This document shows positions 16,637 through 25,230 of a stretch of 47,843 nt of DNA, one piece after another. The stretch spans positions 1 through 47,843 of the forward strand of contig JAJDUR010000047.1 in the NCBI GenBank assembly GCA_022826585.1. Direction: 5' to 3'. Source of the DNA: Dehalococcoidia bacterium. GTDB lineage: Bacteria > Chloroflexota > Dehalococcoidia > Tepidiformales > Tepidiformaceae. Each line of letters opens with the position of its first letter. Within the stretch, counting starts at the first letter, position 1. The notes beneath the pieces are model-generated. The model saw only the letters and a list, made by a program, of their open reading frames with translations, did no database searches and was not told the origin of the DNA. Both the position numbers and the translations under genes were made by a program.

Positions 16637-17572
16637 CTAGGCGGGCAGAGGCTGCGCGCACCCGATGATGTCGTGAACGTCGGCCACGTTGTGCTCGTCC
16701 AGCCACGCCTCCAGCCCCTCCAGCACGTCGAGCGGCGCCCGCGGATTGGAGAAGCTGGCCGTCCCCACCTGCACCGCCGTCGCGCCCGCCATCAGGAACT
16801 CCACCGCATCCCGTCCGCTGCTGATCCCCCCGCACCCGACAACCGGCACGCGCACCGCCTGCGCCACCTCGTACACCACCCGCAGGGCGACCGGCTTGAT
16901 GGCAGGGCCGCTCAGCCCGCCGCTCGCCCGCTGAAGCACCGGGCGCCGCGCCTCCGTGTCGATGGCGAGCCCGGGCACCGTGTTGATGGCGCAGATGGCG
17001 GACGCTCCCTCGTCCGCGCAGGCCCGCGCGATCTCCGCCGGATCCTGGGCGGCCGGCGTCAGCTTCACGATCACCGGCAACTCGCAGGAGCGCACCGCCC
17101 CCCGCGTCGCCTGCGCGGCTGCCATCGCGTTCAGGCCGAAATCGAGTCCGTTGTCGACGTTCGGGCAGCTGAAGTTCAGCTCCAGCGCGGCCACGCCCGG
17201 CACTCCGTCGAAGGCGCGCGCCAGGTCGCCGTAGTCTGCGGCCGTATCCCCCGCGAGGTTCACGATGACGGGCACATCCCAGCCCGCCCAGACGGGCGCC
17301 ATCTCTTCGATGACGCGGTCCACGCCGAGGTTCTGGAGGCCGATGGAGTTCAGCATCCCGGAAGGGGTTTCCGCCACGCGCGGCTGCGCGTTCCCCGCCC
17401 GCGGCAGCGGGGTGACCCCCTTCGAGACGACCGCTCCCAGCCGGTTCACATCGAACTGCCGCGCGAACTCCAGCCCCCAGCTGAAGGTGCCGGAGGCGGG
17501 CATGACCGGATTGCGGAGGCTCAGGTTGGTCTTGCGCCCGGGCGCGAGTTCGACCGCCAGTTGTGGTGTCAC
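16637..17572 (-). CDS. pyrD: Dihydroorotate dehydrogenase, class 1B catalytic subunit
   Basis: A 311-residue FMN enzyme of pyrimidine synthesis that oxidises dihydroorotate to orotate. The cysteine C136 in LNFSCPNVDNG marks class 1 (class 2 uses serine). FMN and substrate motifs PVMPASGTFS, NSIGLQNLG, VKLTP and VVGCGGISSG are present. Length fits the NAD-linked 1B type, which needs the iron-sulphur subunit PyrK. No pyrK or other pyr gene is in the window, so the partner must lie elsewhere. The start is GTG at 17572, 21 bases after the zinc-protein stop. Confidence 0.92.
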   Translation of the reverse strand: MTPQLAVELAPGRKTNLSLRNPVMPASGTFSWGLEFARQFDVNRLGAVVSKGVTPLPRAGNAQPRVAETPSGMLNSIGLQNLGVDRVIEEMAPVWAGWDVPVIVNLAGDTAADYGDLARAFDGVPGVAALELNFSCPNVDNGLDFGLNAMAAAQATRGAVRSCELPVIVKLTPAAQDPAEIARACADEGASAICAINTVPGLAIDTEARRPVLQRASGGLSGPAIKPVALRVVYEVAQAVRVPVVGCGGISSGRDAVEFLMAGATAVQVGTASFSNPRAPLDVLEGLEAWLDEHNVADVHDIIGCAQPLPA

Positions 17573-17593
17573 GGGGCTAGTGTACGGCGCGTG

Positions 17594-17788
17594 CTAGGTG
17601 CCGTTCCGCGCCGGCTCCTTGCGCCCGGAACGGCGGCTGCGCCAGAGCCGTTCCGTCTCCGAGTTCTCAAAGTCGCGCTCGCTCCCGCAGTGCTTGCAGA
17701 TGCCACGGCTGATGTGGCCGTTCGGGGTCGCGATGACCCAGTGGTGCGTGCACGTTCCGCTTGCCGCGCGCTTTCTGCTGGCTTGCAT
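17594..17788 (-). CDS. Small zinc-ribbon-like protein
   Basis: A 64-residue basic protein with CTHHWVIATPNG and GICKHCGSERDF. The cysteines and histidines (C13, H15/H16, C31, C34) look like a single zinc site. Similar very short proteins occur widely in Chloroflexota and Actinobacteria as far as I recall, without known function. The C-terminal tail is rich in arginine and lysine, which suggests nucleic-acid contact. The ATG has a short upstream inverted repeat but no clear terminator. It sits between a GNAT gene and pyrD on the same strand. Confidence 0.75.
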   Translation of the reverse strand: MQASRKRAASGTCTHHWVIATPNGHISRGICKHCGSERDFENSETERLWRSRRSGRKEPARNGT

Positions 17789-17842
17789 GTGAAACCCCGT
17801 CGGGTTCGGCGCCCCGCCACGCGCGAATCCACTCCTTCTACC

Positions 17843-18259
17843 TTACCCCTTCTGTCCAGCCCCACGCCGCCGGCGCGGCCCCTCCAGCGCCTGCTCGAAC
17901 CAGAGCCCTCCGTCCGGCCCCTCGCCCGCTACCGGCCGGAACCCCATCCGCACCCAGAAGTAGACGGCCAGCCCCCGATCCGGTGGCGCCCACGTGCGAA
18001 CCGCCGGATAGCGGCGGCCCAGCGCCCGCAGCAGCGCCGTCGCCGTCTCCGAACCGGCCCCGTACCCCCGCGCCTCCTCGTCGATGCAGAGCCGCTCGAT
18101 GAAGGGGAGGTCTCCCGACACGTCGACGGCCACCTCGCCGACCGCCCCGCGCCTGCCCCGGCGACGCACCTCGTACCGCACAACGTCCCCGTCCTCCACC
18201 CGCCGCAGCGACACCCGGTCGCCCGTGATCCGCTGGGGAAGGGGCTGCGCCGCGCTCAT
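17843..18259 (-). CDS. GNAT family N-acetyltransferase
   Basis: A 138-residue acetyltransferase. The core is recognisable: the strand 4 segment LPFIERLCIDEEARGYGAG holds the acetyl-CoA loop (R/Q-x-x-G-x-G/A variant, ARGYGAG), and the C-terminal WVRMGFRPV is the usual final strand and helix. The substrate is unknown. ATG 18259 overlaps the dinG stop as ATGA, so it is translationally coupled to dinG. An upstream in-frame start at 18322 would lie deep inside dinG and is less likely. Confidence 0.75.
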   Translation of the reverse strand: MSAAQPLPQRITGDRVSLRRVEDGDVVRYEVRRRGRRGAVGEVAVDVSGDLPFIERLCIDEEARGYGAGSETATALLRALGRRYPAVRTWAPPDRGLAVYFWVRMGFRPVAGEGPDGGLWFEQALEGPRRRRGAGQKG

Positions 18260-20985
18260 CGCGCCAGCCACGCCTGCGTCCGCGCCGCGATCTCCTCCAC
18301 GCTGCCGCTGAACCGCGTGCACGCCGGGATCGCCTCGACGAACTCAGACCCGTAGCGGCGCGTGCGGATGCGGCTGTCGAGCACCGCGACCACGCCGCGG
18401 TCCTCCCGGTCGCGGATGAGCCGTCCGAAGCCCTGCCGGAAGCGAAGGATGGCGCCCGGCAGGGAATAGCCCCCGAAGGGGTCGTCGGACAGCTCCGAGC
18501 GCGCCTTGTGGATCGGGTCCGTCGGCACGCCGAAGGGCAGTCGCGCGATCACCACGAGCGAGAGCGCCTCGCCGCGGATGTCGATCCCCTCCCAGAAGCT
18601 CGCCGTTCCGAAGATGACCGCGCGCGGATCGTCGATCAGGTTGCGCATCAGCTGGCGCGGCGCGCCGTCGCGGTCCTGTACGAGCACGCTGATGCCCTCT
18701 CCCTCCAATGCCTCACGCGACAGCTCCGCGACCCGCCGCAGCGAGGCGTGCGACGTGAACAGCGCCAGCGCGCGCCCGTCCGACGCCAGCGCCAGCTGCG
18801 TGATCGCCTCGGCGGCAGCCTCGTCGTACCCCTGGGCGCTCGGGTCGGGGAAGCCCGCGGGGGTGGCCAGCAGCGTCGATCGCTCGTAGTCGAAGGGCGA
18901 GCCCAGCGCCAGCGTGGCGGCGTCCCCGAGTCCCATCTGGTCGGCCGTGAACGCCATCGAGCCCCCCGCCGCCAGCGTCGCGCTCGTCGCCACGACAGTG
19001 GCGCGCCCCGCGAAGAGGTCCGCCTCCAGAAGCGGCCCCACCTCCAGCGGTGCGGAGTTCAGCGCTCCGCTGCCGTCCCGCGCGGTCGAGGCCCACACGA
19101 TCGCGTTGGGGTCGTCCCCCGCGACGAGGTCGGCGAGCCCCAGGCGCACGCTCTCCAGCCGCCCTGCCGCCGCCTCCAGCTCCTCCCCCGCAGTCCCGCC
19201 GTCCTCGCCCCCCAGCATCGAGGCTGCCGCGCGGCTGCTCTCGACGGCGTGGATGAGCACCTCGTCGAGCGTCCCCCACCCCTCCTCGACCTCTCCCCAG
19301 CGCGTGCCCGAACGCACCCCCGGCGTTATGCTCACGCGGTCGTCCCGCGACTCCCCGGTGAGCGCCCCGACCGCCGCGAACGGCGCCGCCACACCCTTCG
19401 CAGCGCCCGCGATGGCCGCCTTCAGGGCATCCGCTGCCCCTGCCCCCAGCACTTCCGGCAGCCCCGAAGTCGCCACGATGCCGCCCTCGCGCCGCTCGCT
19501 CGTTCGCGGGCGGTGGATCGCCTCCAGGGCGTCCGTCACCTGGCGCGCCCCGATGTGCAGTCCGAACTGCTGCGTCGCCTGCCCTTCGAGGTTGTGGGCC
19601 TCGTCGATGATCAGGTGGTCGTACGCCGGAATGGCGCTCCCCCCGCTGGCGAGGTCGGCCAGCAAGAGGGCGTGGTTCACGATGACCAGGTGGGCGCCCT
19701 CGGCCGTCTTCCGCGCCCGCTGGAGGAAGCAGCGCCCCTCTCGCACGAAGGTGTGTTGGCGCGAGAGGCAATCGGCGTCTGCCGCCGAGAAGCGTGTCCA
19801 CGCCGACCGTGCCCCCCGGTCCAGCCGCAGCTCCGAGCGATCCCCCGTGTGCGTCTTCGGAAGCCACCGCGCCAGCGACCCGGCCAGCCGCGCGACGTCC
19901 GGGTCCGAGAGGCTCGCCGGGTGCCCCATCCAGCGCTGCACGCAGAGGTAGTTCGCCCGCCCCTTCAGCAGCGCCACGCGCAGCTCGTCGGGGCCGGCGA
20001 TTGCGCCCGCTTCGCGGAGGATCTCGCGGAGCGCCGGCACGTCCTTTCCCAGCAACTGCTCCTGCAGCGCGATCGTGTTCGTCGAGATCACCACGCGCGT
20101 CCCGTTTCGCAGTGCGTAGAGCGCCGCCGGGATCAGGTAGGCGAGCGACTTGCCCACGCCCGTGCCCGCCTCGATCAGCCAGTGCCCCCCGTCCGAGAAC
20201 GCCCCCGCCACTGCCTCCGCCATCTCCGCCTGCTGTGGGCGCTCCTCGAACCGCTCCACCACCCGCGCCGCCCCGGCGAGTGCCTCCCGCACCTCCTCCT
20301 CCGTGACCCGCTCGGGCATTTCGGCCCGCTCGAGCGGCTCCGGCGGCTCCCACCGTTCCGGGAGCGCGGGCGCTTCGAATCCGTCCTCGTCCTCCAGTTC
20401 ATCAACGCCGAGCTCACGCGCCAGTGCGGGCTCGTCCAGCGCCACCACGCGCACGAGCGCCGAGCGTTCCTCCGGGGGGAGTGCGGCCGCCCGTCGCCGC
20501 AGCTGCAGGAACACGCTGGCCGTGGCCTTCGCGTCGGCCAGGGCGCGGTGCGCGACCGGCATCTCCACGCCCAGTTCCGCCGCCAGGTCCGAGAGCGCGC
20601 CCGGTCCCTCCGGGAACAGGATGCGCGCGAACCGCAGCGTATCCAGCGCCGGACCTTCGAACTCGAGGCCTGCCTCGGCGAGGAAGGCGAGGTCGAAGCG
20701 CACGTTCTGGCCCACCACCGTGCTCTCCCCGACGAACGCTGCCAGGTCGTTCGCGATGTCGCCGAACGCCGGCGCTCCCCGCACGTCCTCGTTCGTGATG
20801 CCGGTCAGCTTCTCAGTGAACGCGGGGATGGGCCGTCCCGGGTCGACCAGCTCGTCGAACACGCCCAGTTCGCGGCCTTCCTCGTCGAACCGCACCGCCC
20901 CGATCTCGGTGATGCGGTCGTCGCCCGGGTCCAGTCCCGTCGTCTCCAGGTCGAGCGCGACGTAGGTGCGTTTGCCATCGAACAT
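18256..20985 (-). CDS. dinG: DinG-family helicase with N-terminal DnaQ-like exonuclease
   Basis: A 909-residue fusion. Residues 1-165 form a DEDD 3'-5' exonuclease (ALDLETTG with D12/E14, later HRALADAKAT). From about 245 a superfamily 2 XPD-like helicase follows, with Walker A EAGTGVGKS (272-280), DEAH at 461-464, and a C-terminal motor with FWEGIDIRGE. Of the expected four iron-sulphur ligands I see C348, C406 and C419; the remaining position appears to be H411. It probably processes damaged or R-loop-blocked DNA. It is divergent from the EF-G-like gene. A TAGACT box lies 12 bases before the ATG. Confidence 0.9.
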   Translation of the reverse strand: MFDGKRTYVALDLETTGLDPGDDRITEIGAVRFDEEGRELGVFDELVDPGRPIPAFTEKLTGITNEDVRGAPAFGDIANDLAAFVGESTVVGQNVRFDLAFLAEAGLEFEGPALDTLRFARILFPEGPGALSDLAAELGVEMPVAHRALADAKATASVFLQLRRRAAALPPEERSALVRVVALDEPALARELGVDELEDEDGFEAPALPERWEPPEPLERAEMPERVTEEEVREALAGAARVVERFEERPQQAEMAEAVAGAFSDGGHWLIEAGTGVGKSLAYLIPAALYALRNGTRVVISTNTIALQEQLLGKDVPALREILREAGAIAGPDELRVALLKGRANYLCVQRWMGHPASLSDPDVARLAGSLARWLPKTHTGDRSELRLDRGARSAWTRFSAADADCLSRQHTFVREGRCFLQRARKTAEGAHLVIVNHALLLADLASGGSAIPAYDHLIIDEAHNLEGQATQQFGLHIGARQVTDALEAIHRPRTSERREGGIVATSGLPEVLGAGAADALKAAIAGAAKGVAAPFAAVGALTGESRDDRVSITPGVRSGTRWGEVEEGWGTLDEVLIHAVESSRAAASMLGGEDGGTAGEELEAAAGRLESVRLGLADLVAGDDPNAIVWASTARDGSGALNSAPLEVGPLLEADLFAGRATVVATSATLAAGGSMAFTADQMGLGDAATLALGSPFDYERSTLLATPAGFPDPSAQGYDEAAAEAITQLALASDGRALALFTSHASLRRVAELSREALEGEGISVLVQDRDGAPRQLMRNLIDDPRAVIFGTASFWEGIDIRGEALSLVVIARLPFGVPTDPIHKARSELSDDPFGGYSLPGAILRFRQGFGRLIRDREDRGVVAVLDSRIRTRRYGSEFVEAIPACTRFSGSVEEIAARTQAWLAR

Positions 20986-21047
20986 GCGTGCGAACGGAGT
21001 CTACAGGAGCCTTCCTCTCCCTGCCGCCGCCAAGGGCCCCGAGCGCG

Positions 21048-21053
21048 TACAAT
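21048..21053 (+). promoter_or_regulatory. -10 box of the EF-G-like gene
   Basis: TACAAT in the dinG/EF-G divergent gap, 43 bases before ATG 21097. I see no clear -35 box. GAGG at 21084-21087 could serve as a weak ribosome site. Confidence 0.4.
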
Positions 21054-21096
21054 CCGCTCCCAATCCCCGGCCCCAGCGGCCACGAGGCGCCCTCCG

Positions 21097-23154
21097 ATGA
21101 AGCTCTACCCTTCCGAAGACATTCGCAACGTTGTTCTCGCCGGGCACGGCAACGTCGGCAAGACGACGCTCGGCGAGGCGGCCCTGTTCGTGAGCGGGGC
21201 GGTGACGCGGATGGGTTCCATCGAGGAGCAGAACACCATCGGCGACTACGACGAGGATGAGCATCGCCGCAAGTTCAGCCTCAACCTCTCCGTCCTCCCT
21301 GTTGAGTGGAACGGCGCCAAGATCAACCTCATCGATACCCCCGGCTATGCCGACTTCGTCTCCGAGGTCATCTGCGGCGTGCGTGCGGCCGACCTCGCCC
21401 TCATTGTCGTCGATGCCGTCTCCGGGCCGGAGGTCGGGACCGACCGCGTCTGGCAGATCGCCGAGGAGCGCGGCCTTCCCCGGGTGATCCTCGTCAACCG
21501 CCTCGACCGGGAGAACGCCGACTTCAACATCGTCCTCGACTCCATCCGCGAGAAGTGGGGCACGGCTGTCGCCCCGCTCTTCCTCCCCATTGGCCAGAGC
21601 CACGACCTCGGCGGCGTCATCGACCTCCTCGCCATGAAGGCCTACCTCGGCGAGAGCGGCGAGCCCGGGGAGGTGCCGGCCGATCTGCAGGAAACCGCCG
21701 AAGAGTTCCGCTCCGCCCTCATCGAGAGCATCGTCGAGAACGACGAAGACCTCATGATGAAGTACTTCGAGGACGAGGAGATCACCCCCGACGAGCTGCA
21801 CGGCGCCCTCCGCACGGCGCTCGCCGCCGGCGACATCGTGCCCCTCCTCTGCGCCTCCGCCACCCACCAGGTCGGCGTCCGCCAGGTGCTCGATACGCTC
21901 GTCGCTGTCGCCCCCAACCCCACCCAGCGCGAGGTCGTCGACGCCGACGGCGCGAGCCTCGACGTGAGCGGCGACGCCTCGCCCGCCGTCCTCGTCTTCA
22001 AGACCTCCGCCGACCCCTACGTCGGTCGCCTCAGCTACCTCCGCGTCATGACCGGCACGGTCAAGGCCGATAGCCACCTCTGGAACAGCGACAAGTCCGC
22101 TGATGAGCGCCTCGGCACCATCTACCGCCAGCGCGGCAAGGACCAGGACTCCGTCGACGCCCTTTCGCCCGGCGATATCGGCGTCGTCGCCAAGCTGAGC
22201 GACACCGGCACCGGCGATACGCTTGCGACCAAGGACACGCCCGTCCATCTGCCCACGATGATCTTCCCCGAGCCCGTCTACAGCATGGCCGTCCGGCCCG
22301 GCGCCAACGCCGCCGTCGACAAGCTCGGCCCCAGCCTCCAGCGCCTCGTCGAGGAGGACCCCGGCCTCCGCCTCCGCCGCGACGCCAGCACCAGCGAGAC
22401 CATCCTCGAGGGCCTCGGCGATGCGCATCTCGATGTGGCGGTTGGCCGCCTGCTGCAGAAGTTCAACATCGAGGTCGAGCTCTCCCTCCCCCGCGTCCCC
22501 TACCGCGAGACCGTTGGCAGAACCTCCTCTGCCGACTACACCCACAAGAAGCAGACCGGTGGCCACGGCCAGTACGCCCGCGTGGCCATCGAGATCAAGC
22601 CCCTCTCCCGCGGTTCCGGCCTCCAGTTCAACAGCAAGGTGGTCGGCGGCTCGGTCCCCCGCGAGTTCATCCCCGCCGTCGAGAAGGGTGTCATGGAGAC
22701 TGCCCGCGAGGGCGTGGTGGCCGGCTACGAGCTGACCGACTGCGAGGTCACGCTCTTCGACGGCAAGCACCACCCCGTCGACTCCAGCGAGATGGCCTTC
22801 AAGCTCGCCGCCAGCCAGGCCCTGAAGGACGCCGTGGTCGACGCCCACGGCGTCCTCCTCGAGCCGGTCATGACGATCCGCGTGCGCGGACCCGAGGCGA
22901 ACGCCGGCGACATCGTCGGCGATCTCAACACGAAGCGGGCGCGCATCCACGGCATCGTCCCCGACGGCGGCCTGAGCGTGGTCGAAGCCGAAGTTCCCCT
23001 CGCCGAGGTGCAGCGCTACGCCTCCGACCTGCGCTCCCTCACCCAGGGCCGCGGCCTGTTCGAGCTCCAGTTCGATCGCTACGAAGAGGTTCCCGGCAAT
23101 GTCGCCCAGAAGGTGATCGACGCCAGCAAGGAAGAGGAAGCCGCCGCTCGCTAG
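21097..23154 (+). CDS. EF-G-like translational GTPase
   Basis: A 685-residue protein with the full EF-G domain order: GTPase (G loop GHGNVGKTT at 16-24, DTPGY at 80-84, NRLD at 134-137), domain II, and domains III-V ending in GLFELQFDRYEEVPGNVAQKVI (listed as the C-terminal region). The G loop and DTPGY differ from canonical EF-G (AHIDAGKTT, DTPGHVDF), which places it in the EF-G2/FusA-like group rather than the main elongation factor. Its role may be in ribosome recycling or stress, which is not established. The C-terminus shares CTAG with the convergent rdgB gene. Confidence 0.88.
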   Translation: MKLYPSEDIRNVVLAGHGNVGKTTLGEAALFVSGAVTRMGSIEEQNTIGDYDEDEHRRKFSLNLSVLPVEWNGAKINLIDTPGYADFVSEVICGVRAADLALIVVDAVSGPEVGTDRVWQIAEERGLPRVILVNRLDRENADFNIVLDSIREKWGTAVAPLFLPIGQSHDLGGVIDLLAMKAYLGESGEPGEVPADLQETAEEFRSALIESIVENDEDLMMKYFEDEEITPDELHGALRTALAAGDIVPLLCASATHQVGVRQVLDTLVAVAPNPTQREVVDADGASLDVSGDASPAVLVFKTSADPYVGRLSYLRVMTGTVKADSHLWNSDKSADERLGTIYRQRGKDQDSVDALSPGDIGVVAKLSDTGTGDTLATKDTPVHLPTMIFPEPVYSMAVRPGANAAVDKLGPSLQRLVEEDPGLRLRRDASTSETILEGLGDAHLDVAVGRLLQKFNIEVELSLPRVPYRETVGRTSSADYTHKKQTGGHGQYARVAIEIKPLSRGSGLQFNSKVVGGSVPREFIPAVEKGVMETAREGVVAGYELTDCEVTLFDGKHHPVDSSEMAFKLAASQALKDAVVDAHGVLLEPVMTIRVRGPEANAGDIVGDLNTKRARIHGIVPDGGLSVVEAEVPLAEVQRYASDLRSLTQGRGLFELQFDRYEEVPGNVAQKVIDASKEEEAAAR

Positions 23155-23747
23155 CCGCCCTGCTCCTCGTGCAGCCATCGCGCCGCCGCCCGCACCGCCT
23201 GTCCCCGGTGGCTGACCGCGTCCTTCTCGGCGGCGCTCAGCTCGGCCCCGCTTCGACCGTCACCGGTGCGAAAGATGGGGTCGTACCCGAAGCCGTTCTC
23301 GCCCCGTGGCTCGCGTCCGATCGACCCCTCCCACGTCCCTTCGAACCGCTCGATCCGATCCCCGGGCCAGGCGACGGCGACGACTGCCCGGTAGCGCGCT
23401 CCGCGCTCCCCGTCCGGGATGTCGCGCATCTCACGCAGCATGAGTGCGGTGCGCCCGGCGTCGTCCAGCCCTGGGCCGCCGAAGCGCGCCGAGAGCGGGC
23501 CGGGCCTGCCCCCCAGCGCATCGACCTCGATGCCGGAGTCGTCCGCCAGCGCGAGGCAGCGCCCCGCCTCGGCGAAGGCGCGCGCCTTGAGCGTTGCGTT
23601 CTCCGCGTACCCGTCGCCGTCCTCCACCACGTCCAGCTCGATCCCCAGGTCGGCAGGCGTCACCACCTCGAACGGCTCCTCGGCGAGGAGGCGGCGCATC
23701 TCGCGAACCTTGCCGGGGTTGTTGGTCGCAAGGAGCAGGCGGGTCAC
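23151..23747 (-). CDS. rdgB: Non-canonical purine NTP pyrophosphatase (RdgB/HAM1)
   Basis: A 198-residue house-cleaning enzyme that hydrolyses dITP, XTP and related nucleotides. The N-terminal LLLATNNPGKVREM, LADDSGIEVDALGGRPG, GFGYDPIF and the late SHRGQAVRAA motifs are all in order. The start is GTG at 23747. It ends the co-directional run that begins at glyA and rpsF, 25 bases after a small membrane-protein gene, and overlaps the EF-G-like gene by CTAG. Confidence 0.95.
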   Translation of the reverse strand: MTRLLLATNNPGKVREMRRLLAEEPFEVVTPADLGIELDVVEDGDGYAENATLKARAFAEAGRCLALADDSGIEVDALGGRPGPLSARFGGPGLDDAGRTALMLREMRDIPDGERGARYRAVVAVAWPGDRIERFEGTWEGSIGREPRGENGFGYDPIFRTGDGRSGAELSAAEKDAVSHRGQAVRAAARWLHEEQGG

Positions 23748-23772
23748 TGGAGAAGGCGCGTCTCGACCGGCC

Positions 23773-24126
23773 TCAGTGGCCGTGGCCGTCGTCCTCGGGC
23801 TCCGGGTAGTCGGACTCTTCGACCGGGAGCGTCCGGCTGGCGATGACGCTGATCGGGGCGGTCCACGCCCCCGGCTTCAGCTCGAAGCCGCCGAGCTCCC
23901 GCTTGAGCAGGTAGAGCACACCCAGCGCGCCCGAGAAGAGCCCCACCCCCACGAATGCCCAGATCAGCGGCGGAACCACGTCGCGACCCGCCTCCGCCTC
24001 CTGGGCGGCCAGTGGCGGGGTGTCCCCGATCGGGTGCGCTTCGAGCGCAAGCAGTGGCGCGCTGGCCGCCAGCGCGAGCACCCCCGCGAGCGCGGCCGGG
24101 GCGATCAAGCGAGTCAGGGTGCGCAT
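23773..24126 (-). CDS. Small membrane protein, unknown function
   Basis: A 117-residue protein with an N-terminal hydrophobic segment that looks like a signal peptide (about residues 5-28), a second membrane span near 53-75 (PPLIWAFVGVGLFSGALGVLYLL, given as the span), and an acidic tail ending DDGHGH that could bind metal. No family is recognised. It lies 42 bases behind thrC and 25 bases ahead of rdgB on the same strand, so it is probably part of their transcript. Confidence 0.6.
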   Translation of the reverse strand: MRTLTRLIAPAALAGVLALAASAPLLALEAHPIGDTPPLAAQEAEAGRDVVPPLIWAFVGVGLFSGALGVLYLLKRELGGFELKPGAWTAPISVIASRTLPVEESDYPEPEDDGHGH

Positions 24127-24168
24127 GGTCGCGAGTCTACGGGGCGGCGCTGGGGGGTCAAGCGGGCG

Positions 24169-25230
24169 CTACAGCCCCAGCGCGCGCTCGACTCCCGCGA
24201 GCGTCGCCGGCGCCTGCACCACGTCCGGGGCGTTGGCGCTCTCGGCCGTCTCCGGGTCTTTCATCCCCGATCCCGTGAGCACCGCCACCACCCGTCCGCC
24301 CCGCAGGCGCCCCTCCCGCTCCAGCTTCCGCAGGCCCGCCACGGTGGCGGCGCTCGCGGGCTCCACGAACAGCCCCTCCGAGCCCGCCAGCGAGCGGTAG
24401 GCGTCCAGGATCTCGTCGTCGTTCACGGCGTCGATGAGCCCCTCGCTCTCGTCGCGCGCCTGTTCGGCGGGCTTCCAGCTCGCCGGGTTCCCGATGCGGA
24501 TGGCGGTCGCCACCGTTTGCGGGTTGTCGACCCGCTCCCCCCGTACGATTGGCGCCGCGCCCGCCGCCTGGAACCCCTGCATCCGCGGGTGCAGCGTGGC
24601 GAAGTCGCGTTCCGCGCACTCCACGAATCCCTTCCAGTAGGCGGTGATGTTGCCCGCGTTCCCCACGGGAATCACGAGCGCGTCGGGGGCGTCGCCCAGC
24701 GTCTCGCAGATCTCGTAGGCCGCCGTCTTCTGACCCTCGATGCGGTCCGGGTTGACCGAGTTCACGAGTGCGATCGGGTGGCTCTCCGCGACCGTCCGCG
24801 CCAGCTTCAGGGCGTCGTCGAAGCTGCCCTCGATCTCCACGATTCGCGCCCCGAAGGCCACCGCCTGCGCCAGCTTTCCCACCGCCACGCGCCCGTGCGG
24901 CACGAGGATGCTGGCCTGGAGCCCGCAGCGCGCCGCATAGGCCGCGGCGCTCGCGCTCGTGTTGCCGGTGCTCGCGCAGAGCACGGCGCCCGCCCCCCGC
25001 TCCATCGCCTTCGCGACCGCCACCACCATCCCGCGATCCTTAAACGAGCCCGTCGGGTTCGAGCTCTCCAGCTTGAACCAGAGTTCGTCGACTCCCAGCT
25101 CCCGCTCGATCGCGACCGAGCGCACCAGTGGCGTGTCTCCTTCGCCAAGCGTGATGTGGGGTGTTTCGGGTGTGAGCGGCAGGATCTCGGCCCAGCGGGC
25201 CAGGACCCCGCGCCGCTGCGGCTCGCTCAC
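24169..25230 (-). CDS. thrC: Threonine synthase
   Basis: A 353-residue fold-type II PLP enzyme that converts O-phosphohomoserine to threonine. The lysine K64 lies in NPTGSFKDRG. The STGNTSAS phosphate-binding motif and the glycine loop PVGNAGNI are present. Length matches the short bacterial type without the long N-terminal extension. The start is GTG 25230, overlapping the coiled-coil gene stop as GTGA. hom lies one gene upstream, so two steps of the threonine pathway share this transcript; homoserine kinase is not visible. Confidence 0.93.
   Translation of the reverse strand: MSEPQRRGVLARWAEILPLTPETPHITLGEGDTPLVRSVAIERELGVDELWFKLESSNPTGSFKDRGMVVAVAKAMERGAGAVLCASTGNTSASAAAYAARCGLQASILVPHGRVAVGKLAQAVAFGARIVEIEGSFDDALKLARTVAESHPIALVNSVNPDRIEGQKTAAYEICETLGDAPDALVIPVGNAGNITAYWKGFVECAERDFATLHPRMQGFQAAGAAPIVRGERVDNPQTVATAIRIGNPASWKPAEQARDESEGLIDAVNDDEILDAYRSLAGSEGLFVEPASAATVAGLRKLEREGRLRGGRVVAVLTGSGMKDPETAESANAPDVVQAPATLAGVERALGL

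Noticed and set aside
17792-17805. Short stem AACCC/GGGTT before the zinc-ribbon gene as a terminator or riboswitch
   Set aside because: Only five pairs, directly before the start codon, no T-run and no known riboswitch motif.
18508-21096. A reading frame on the plus strand that stays open for 2.6 kb opposite dinG and runs into the EF-G-like gene
   Set aside because: The frame is open only because of GC-rich third positions on the dinG strand. Its translation is Arg/Pro-rich and unlike any family, and the EF-G family starts at 21097.
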